This document shows positions 5,551 through 11,287 of a stretch of DNA of 11,287 bases, piece after piece; position 1 is the stretch's first letter; every line of letters begins with the position of its first letter. The notes beneath the pieces are model-generated. The model ran no database searches, was not told where the DNA came from, and saw only the letters and a program-made list of their open reading frames with translations. Made by a program: the position numbers and the translations under genes. The DNA is taken from positions 1 through 11,287 of the forward strand of contig JBBSTY010000133.1 of the NCBI GenBank assembly GCA_038235385.1, read 5' to 3'. This DNA comes from JBBSTY01 sp038235385 (lineage in GTDB: Bacteria > Actinomycetota > Acidimicrobiia > Acidimicrobiales > Acidimicrobilacustridaceae).

Positions 5551-8333
5551 GGCGCGAGCCGGTGGAGCAGCGCGACCGGGAACGTCGCGAAGAGCTCGTC
5601 GGCCGGCAGCGAGACCTGCCAGCTCCGTTCCGGTGCGAGCGCATCGGTCCAGGTGCCGTCCGGCAGGACCAGGGTCGTCCCCTGCCAACCACCGTGTCGC
5701 TCGCGCAGCGTGCGTCCCAATCTGGGCAGCGCAACGATCACGTCGTGGCCGCGCTGGAAGGCGAAGAGGTGCTCGGCGCCCGGGCCGTCTGCCCGCAGCG
5801 GGAGGTAGCCACCGGTGGCGCCGAAGGCCTGGGGGTGCGCCCGGCGCACGGCCAGAGCCCGGGCGGTCAGCGCGATCTTGGCGGTCCCGGGGTCGTCCGG
5901 ATCCCCGAGCAGGTCGCCCCCCACCAGGGGCGCCCGGAGATCAGCCGCCCCCGAGGTAGTGAGCATCGACGCGCGCTGTTGGAAGTCCACCGGGCGCCGG
6001 TTGTCGGGGTCGACGAGGCTGAGATCCCACAGTTCGGAGCCCTGGTAGAGGTCCGGGATGCCGGGGGCGGTGAGGAGCAGCAGCCGTTGGGCGAGGGCGT
6101 TGACCCGGCCATCGGCCAGCACGTCGTGCACCAGCGCCGCGACCTGTTCGCGTGTCCGGGCATCGGAGGACGCACGGGTGACGACCCCGTGCATCGCGTG
6201 TTCGTAGCCATCGTCGGGAGACAGCCATGAGGTGCGCACGCTCGCCTCCCGCAGCGCCTTCTCCGTGTACTGCGCCAGGCGTGCCTCGCTGATGGGCGCG
6301 GCACCGATGAGGGTCTGGAACATCATGGTCATGGCCAACGCATCCGGTTCGACCGGCCCCCAGTCCTCGGCGTGGCGCTCGATCATGCCGCGCAGCGCCC
6401 GCAGATACGTGGCGGGCAGCTCGGAGAGCACGTTCAACCGCGCCCGAACATCCTCGGCACGCTTGGTGTCGTGGGTGGACAACGTGAGCATGCCCTGCGG
6501 GCGGTGCTCCGCCAGGTCCGCCAGGAACGCGTGCGTCTCCTCGATGGTGGCCGCGGGGTGACCGGGATCCGCCCCGACCTCGTTCGCCGAGAGCAGCACC
6601 GGGTAGCGGTAGAGGGCGGTGTCCTCCTTGCCCTTCGCCATCACCGCCCCCGACAGCTGCTGGAACCGCTGTCGCATGGCGGCGGCGGCACGTCCGTCGA
6701 ACGGGGGGTCGCCGAGCAGCGTGCTCCGGACCAGGGTGAAGAGATCGGGATCGAGATCCGCGCGGGCGGCTCGCGCCTCCTCCACCATCACGTCGAGGAC
6801 CCGCCGGTCCTGCTCCGTCGGCTCGCCGTGGGCGGTGACGTAGCTGCGGTAGACGGGCAGGCACGCGAGGGTGATCGCGAGCACGTCCTGCAGTTCGCGC
6901 CGAACGAAGTCGCGTGAGCGGGAGTGCTGCTCGCACACCGCGACGAGCCGGTCGGTGAGTCTGCGCAGCTCGGCCGCCAACTCGTTGCGCAGGACTTCGA
7001 GCTTCGCCTGGCGAACGAGCACCGCGAAGTCGGGTTCGATGCCGAGGAGGTCCGTGGTGGCAGCCCGAAGCTGCTGGTACCCGTCCGGATCGACGAACAG
7101 GCGATTGACGGCGGCCGTGAACTCGTACCCGGTCGTGCCCTCGACGGGCCATGGCGGGAGGCGTTCGCCGTCTTCGAGGATCTTCTCGACGACGATCCAA
7201 CGGTCGCCCGCCAGCGCGCGCAGGTCGGCGCAGTACTGCGCCGGATCAGCGAGCCCGTCCGGGTGATCCACCCGGAGGCCGTCGACGAGTCCCTCGTCCA
7301 CCCACCCCCTGATGCGCTCGTGGGTGTCAGCGAACACCCGGGGCGCCTCGACCCTGACGCCGACGAGGTCGGTGATGTCGAAGAAGCGGCGATAGGCGAT
7401 CTCGTCCGAACCGGTCTGCCATCGAGCAAGGCGGTAGTTCTGCTGCTCCAGGATCTGGTGGAGCGCGCTGCGGTCACCGTTGAGGGCCCGCACCTCGTCG
7501 TCCAGCGCCGTCGCGACCGCATCGTCGTGTTCCAGGACGTCGCCGAGCGCGTCCCGAGCCGTGGCCACGTCGGCGCGGCGCTGCCGTGACCCCGAGCTCT
7601 CCGAGCCGGTTTCGCTGGCGGGACCGAGGTCCTCGAGGACGCGAGCAACCAGCGCGAGCGCCGGGGAGCCCGACACCGTGGCGGCCCGCTGCAGCAACCG
7701 GGCCGTCGAACCGGGCTCGAGCGGGAAGGTGCGTTCGAAGTACCGGACCTGCAGCTCCGAGCCGCTGCGCTCGACGACCAGTTCACCGCGATCGAGCACC
7801 CGGCCGTAGTGATCCCCGAGGATCGGGAGCAGCACCTGGTTGCTCAGCTTGCGGTCGGGGGGATCCCAGGTGATGTCGAAGTGCTCGGCGAACTCGCTGA
7901 CCCGGCCGTTGCGCAGCACGTCGCGCCACCAGCGGTTGTGATCGGGATCGGCGGCCATGTGGTTGGGCACGATGTCGAGCACGACACCGAGACCTCGCTC
8001 GTGGGCCGCCTCGGCCAACGCCGCGAACGCACGGTCACCGCCGAGGTTGTCGTCGGCGCGCCGAGCGTCGACGACGTCGTACCCGTGCGTGCTGCCGTCG
8101 CGCGCTCGGAGCACCGGCGAGAGGTAGACATGGCTGACACCGAGGGCGCGGAGGTACGGCAGCAGGGCGCCCGCCTCGACCAGGCCCATCTCGCCCCGGA
8201 GCTGCAGGCGATAGGTGGCCAACAGCGGGCGGGCACCGCCGGCCCCCGGTGCGGGTGACCCCGACGTGGGCCGAGGCGGTGTCACGATCTCCAGGACGGG
8301 CGGTTCGGGTTCTGCAGGTGCGTTGTCCGACAT
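5547..8333 (-). CDS. treY: Malto-oligosyltrehalose synthase TreY
   Basis: Intramolecular transglucosylase that turns the reducing-end alpha-1,4 bond of a maltodextrin into alpha,alpha-1,1 (EC 5.4.99.15). The 928-residue GH13 protein shows LLATYRLQL (37-45), LSPVLRARDGSTHGYDV (71-87), region I DIVPNH (120-125), DPPDRKLSNQVLLPILG (157-173), YRRFFDITDLVGVR (314-327), region II DGLRVDHPDGL with nucleophile D356, region III VVEKILEDGERLP with E383, the TreY signature MAKGKEDTALYRY, region IV STHDTKR with D622, and DLYQGSELWDLSLVDPDNRRPVDF. It is at the long end of the family, with a Pro/Ala-rich tail of about 35 residues before the conserved start and a helical Ala/Glu-rich segment around 210-295. 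The ATG at 8333 lies 13 bp after the upstream gene's stop, with GAGG at 8345-8348 as ribosome binding site. It is coupled to treZ by GTGA. Confidence 0.97.
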   Translation of the reverse strand: MSDNAPAEPEPPVLEIVTPPRPTSGSPAPGAGGARPLLATYRLQLRGEMGLVEAGALLPYLRALGVSHVYLSPVLRARDGSTHGYDVVDARRADDNLGGDRAFAALAEAAHERGLGVVLDIVPNHMAADPDHNRWWRDVLRNGRVSEFAEHFDITWDPPDRKLSNQVLLPILGDHYGRVLDRGELVVERSGSELQVRYFERTFPLEPGSTARLLQRAATVSGSPALALVARVLEDLGPASETGSESSGSRQRRADVATARDALGDVLEHDDAVATALDDEVRALNGDRSALHQILEQQNYRLARWQTGSDEIAYRRFFDITDLVGVRVEAPRVFADTHERIRGWVDEGLVDGLRVDHPDGLADPAQYCADLRALAGDRWIVVEKILEDGERLPPWPVEGTTGYEFTAAVNRLFVDPDGYQQLRAATTDLLGIEPDFAVLVRQAKLEVLRNELAAELRRLTDRLVAVCEQHSRSRDFVRRELQDVLAITLACLPVYRSYVTAHGEPTEQDRRVLDVMVEEARAARADLDPDLFTLVRSTLLGDPPFDGRAAAAMRQRFQQLSGAVMAKGKEDTALYRYPVLLSANEVGADPGHPAATIEETHAFLADLAEHRPQGMLTLSTHDTKRAEDVRARLNVLSELPATYLRALRGMIERHAEDWGPVEPDALAMTMMFQTLIGAAPISEARLAQYTEKALREASVRTSWLSPDDGYEHAMHGVVTRASSDARTREQVAALVHDVLADGRVNALAQRLLLLTAPGIPDLYQGSELWDLSLVDPDNRRPVDFQQRASMLTTSGAADLRAPLVGGDLLGDPDDPGTAKIALTARALAVRRAHPQAFGATGGYLPLRADGPGAEHLFAFQRGHDVIVALPRLGRTLRERHGGWQGTTLVLPDGTWTDALAPERSWQVSLPADELFATFPVALLHRLAP

Positions 8334-8346
8334 CTCGGTGGTGGCC

Positions 8347-8781
8347 TCAATCGCACAACGAGAGGCTGCACCGGATCGAGGAGCGTCCCGCGTTGCTGGC
8401 GATCGACACGCGCGAGGTCAGGCTGCGCAGGATGTCGCTCGCGATCTCGTCCGCGGCGATCGCCTCCTCGAGGTCGGTGGAGGAGCTCGCATGCGTTCCT
8501 CGCTGGGCGACCTCGATGACCGCGAGGCTGTGCGTGTAGCGGCATCGCACCTCGATCGGTTCGTCGCCCCGGTCGGCGACGAGCACCTTGGCGATCAGCT
8601 CCGAGGCGACCAGCACGATGTTGTCGTGTGCGTCGGGCGGGAGGGTGGACGAATCGAGCCACCTGTCGAGGTCGGCTCGCAGAGGTGCCAGCTCGCGATC
8701 GTCGGCATCGATGACCAGCGTCCGCTCACCGGCATCGGTTCTCCGGGTGCCCGGCAGCGAGGTCGGATCGTGCGTTCTCAC
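8347..8781 (-). CDS. RsbW-like anti-sigma ATPase-fold protein, degenerate
   Basis: A 144-residue protein with the outline of the HATPase_c_2 / anti-sigma factor kinase fold (RsbW/SpoIIAB-like): LAPLRADLDRWLDSSTL (31-47), DNIVLVASELIAKVLVADRG (53-72), EPIEVRCRY (74-82), LAVIEVAQRG (86-95), and a final strand pair VSIASNAGRSSIRCSLSL. The ATP-site residues look lost. The N-box Asn after SELIA is K65, the G1-box Asp is Q93, and no Gly-x-Gly G2 box is visible around 105-120. It may bind a sigma factor or partner without ATP, or may be decaying. The start is GTG at 8781, supported by GGGGGAG nine bases upstream. It is the first gene of a tight minus-strand operon with treY and treZ. Confidence is good for the gene and moderate for the family. 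Confidence 0.75.
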   Translation of the reverse strand: MRTHDPTSLPGTRRTDAGERTLVIDADDRELAPLRADLDRWLDSSTLPPDAHDNIVLVASELIAKVLVADRGDEPIEVRCRYTHSLAVIEVAQRGTHASSSTDLEEAIAADEIASDILRSLTSRVSIASNAGRSSIRCSLSLCD

Positions 8782-8883
8782 GAGCGGTCTCTCCCCCGGA
8801 TGACGCCCGCTGAGAACCTCTCGGGCCAGAGCGGCATTCCGTCACGGTGGGCTGAAACGGACACGGGCGGGCATAGGAGACCC
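8782..8883. promoter_or_regulatory. Divergent promoter region, treYZ operon / treX
   Basis: The 102-bp gap between divergent starts must hold both promoters. On - the ribosome binding site GGGGGAG lies at 8791-8797. On + AGGAG lies at 8875-8879, four bases before the treX ATG. CCCG (8806-8809) and CGGG (8822-8825) flank AGA (8813-8815) / TCT (8819-8821), giving an imperfect dyad near the centre, and CCGTCACGG lies at about 8840-8848; either could be an operator, but this is weak. I see no convincing -35/-10 pair. Confidence 0.45.
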
Positions 8884-10947
<2,064 letters not shown>

Positions 10948-11091
10948 CACGTCGATGCGGGTTCGGTCGTCGCTCGATCACGACGTGCCCACGCACCGGA
11001 CCGACGACGTGGAGCGCTCCGGCGCGTGAGGGCGTCTCGGGGCGTGCGAGGATCGGGGCACGTCCGTTGTGGACGCCGCCGCGGCGACCGA
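10948..11091. terminator. Convergent spacer with small hairpin
   Basis: 144 bp between the treX stop and the convergent gene's stop. CGTCC (11061-11065) and GGACG (11071-11075) form a 5-bp stem with loop GTTGT, and CGCCGCGGCG (11077-11086) is a perfect palindrome just beside it. A two-way terminator is likely here from position, though the stem is short and there is no T tract. No gene is visible. Confidence 0.3.
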
Positions 11092-11287
11092 TCAGCCCAT
11101 GGCCGGGGCGCGACGGCTGCCCACGAGGACCCACTCGGCCCGCCGGGTGGCGGGGAGTCCGAAGCTCAGGTGGCGCACCGGTCCGGGCGCATCGAGGGAC
11201 ACGGCGGTGTCGTCGGCGATGAAGGCGTAGGTGACGGGGCCGTCGACGGGAGGCTGCCACCCGGCGACGTCGTCTCGCCGCGACGAA
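11092..11287 (-). CDS. C-terminal part of unknown protein, cut by window edge
   Basis: A minus-strand frame enters from the right edge and ends at TGA (11092-11094), giving the last 64 residues of a protein whose start lies outside. About nine in ten codons end in G or C, matching the treX pattern and supporting real coding. Visible pieces are VAGWQPPVDGPVTYAFIADD, AVSLDAPGPVRHLSFGLP and RRAEWVLVGSRRAPAMG, suggesting a mixed beta-strand C-terminal domain. I do not recognise the family. It faces treX convergently. Confidence 0.6.
   Translation of the reverse strand, partial: SSRRDDVAGWQPPVDGPVTYAFIADDTAVSLDAPGPVRHLSFGLPATRRAEWVLVGSRRAPAMG

Noticed and set aside
5551..5688. Longer treZ start inside treY
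   Set aside because: The extra 46 residues do not look like TreZ, and the GTGA overlap at 5547-5550 gives a natural coupled start.
8215..8883. N-terminal extension of the treX frame
   Set aside because: It runs antisense through the ATPase-like gene and the start of treY; the conserved GlgX N-terminus begins at the ATG at 8884 with a ribosome binding site.

Overview
The window is GC-rich bacterial chromosome. Coding frames are dense, third positions are mostly G or C, GTG starts are common, and neighbouring genes overlap or nearly touch. The gene families, the trehalose pathway and the tmRNA tag ending in FALAA fit a high-GC actinobacterium. An Acidimicrobiia-type lineage is my guess, but this is inference and no marker here fixes the genus. 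Positions 1-13 are a run of 13 C, which may be a contig edge.

Left part (1-1430): three copies of a degenerate 42-bp repeat lead into smpB (250-756, +). This is followed by the tmRNA gene ssrA (873-1253, +). Together they form the trans-translation module that rescues stalled ribosomes. The two genes share a GGTACGCTG promoter-like element. Overlapping inverted repeats follow ssrA and probably end its transcript.

Middle part (1431-3684): a lipoprotein of the class C beta-lactamase / D-Ala-D-Ala carboxypeptidase fold lies on + (1431-2648). Its catalytic Ser-x-x-Lys is replaced by Gln-Pro-Met-Glu and the other two active-site motifs are also lost, so it looks like a pseudoenzyme. A strong hairpin at 2664-2684 separates it from a convergent minus-strand pair: an unrecognised small protein (3128-3514) and a frameshifted nucleotidyltransferase (2678-3138). 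The pair resembles a decaying toxin-antitoxin-like cassette.

Right part (3685-10947): a trehalose-from-glycogen locus. On minus, an anti-sigma-factor-like ATPase-fold protein with eroded ATP-binding boxes (8347-8781), treY (5547-8333) and treZ (3685-5550) form a compact operon. TreY and treZ overlap by GTGA. Divergently on + is the debranching enzyme gene treX/glgX (8884-10947). TreX frees linear malto-oligosaccharides from glycogen, TreY isomerises their reducing end to a trehalosyl end, and TreZ releases trehalose. The only possible regulator seen is the degenerate RsbW-like protein. A convergent unknown gene enters from the right edge on minus (11092-11287).

The points most worth a second look are the two proteins with eroded active sites, the ATPase-like gene leading the treYZ operon, the 42-bp repeat family before smpB, the tandem 20-nt repeat inside the tmRNA, and the frameshifted nucleotidyltransferase.
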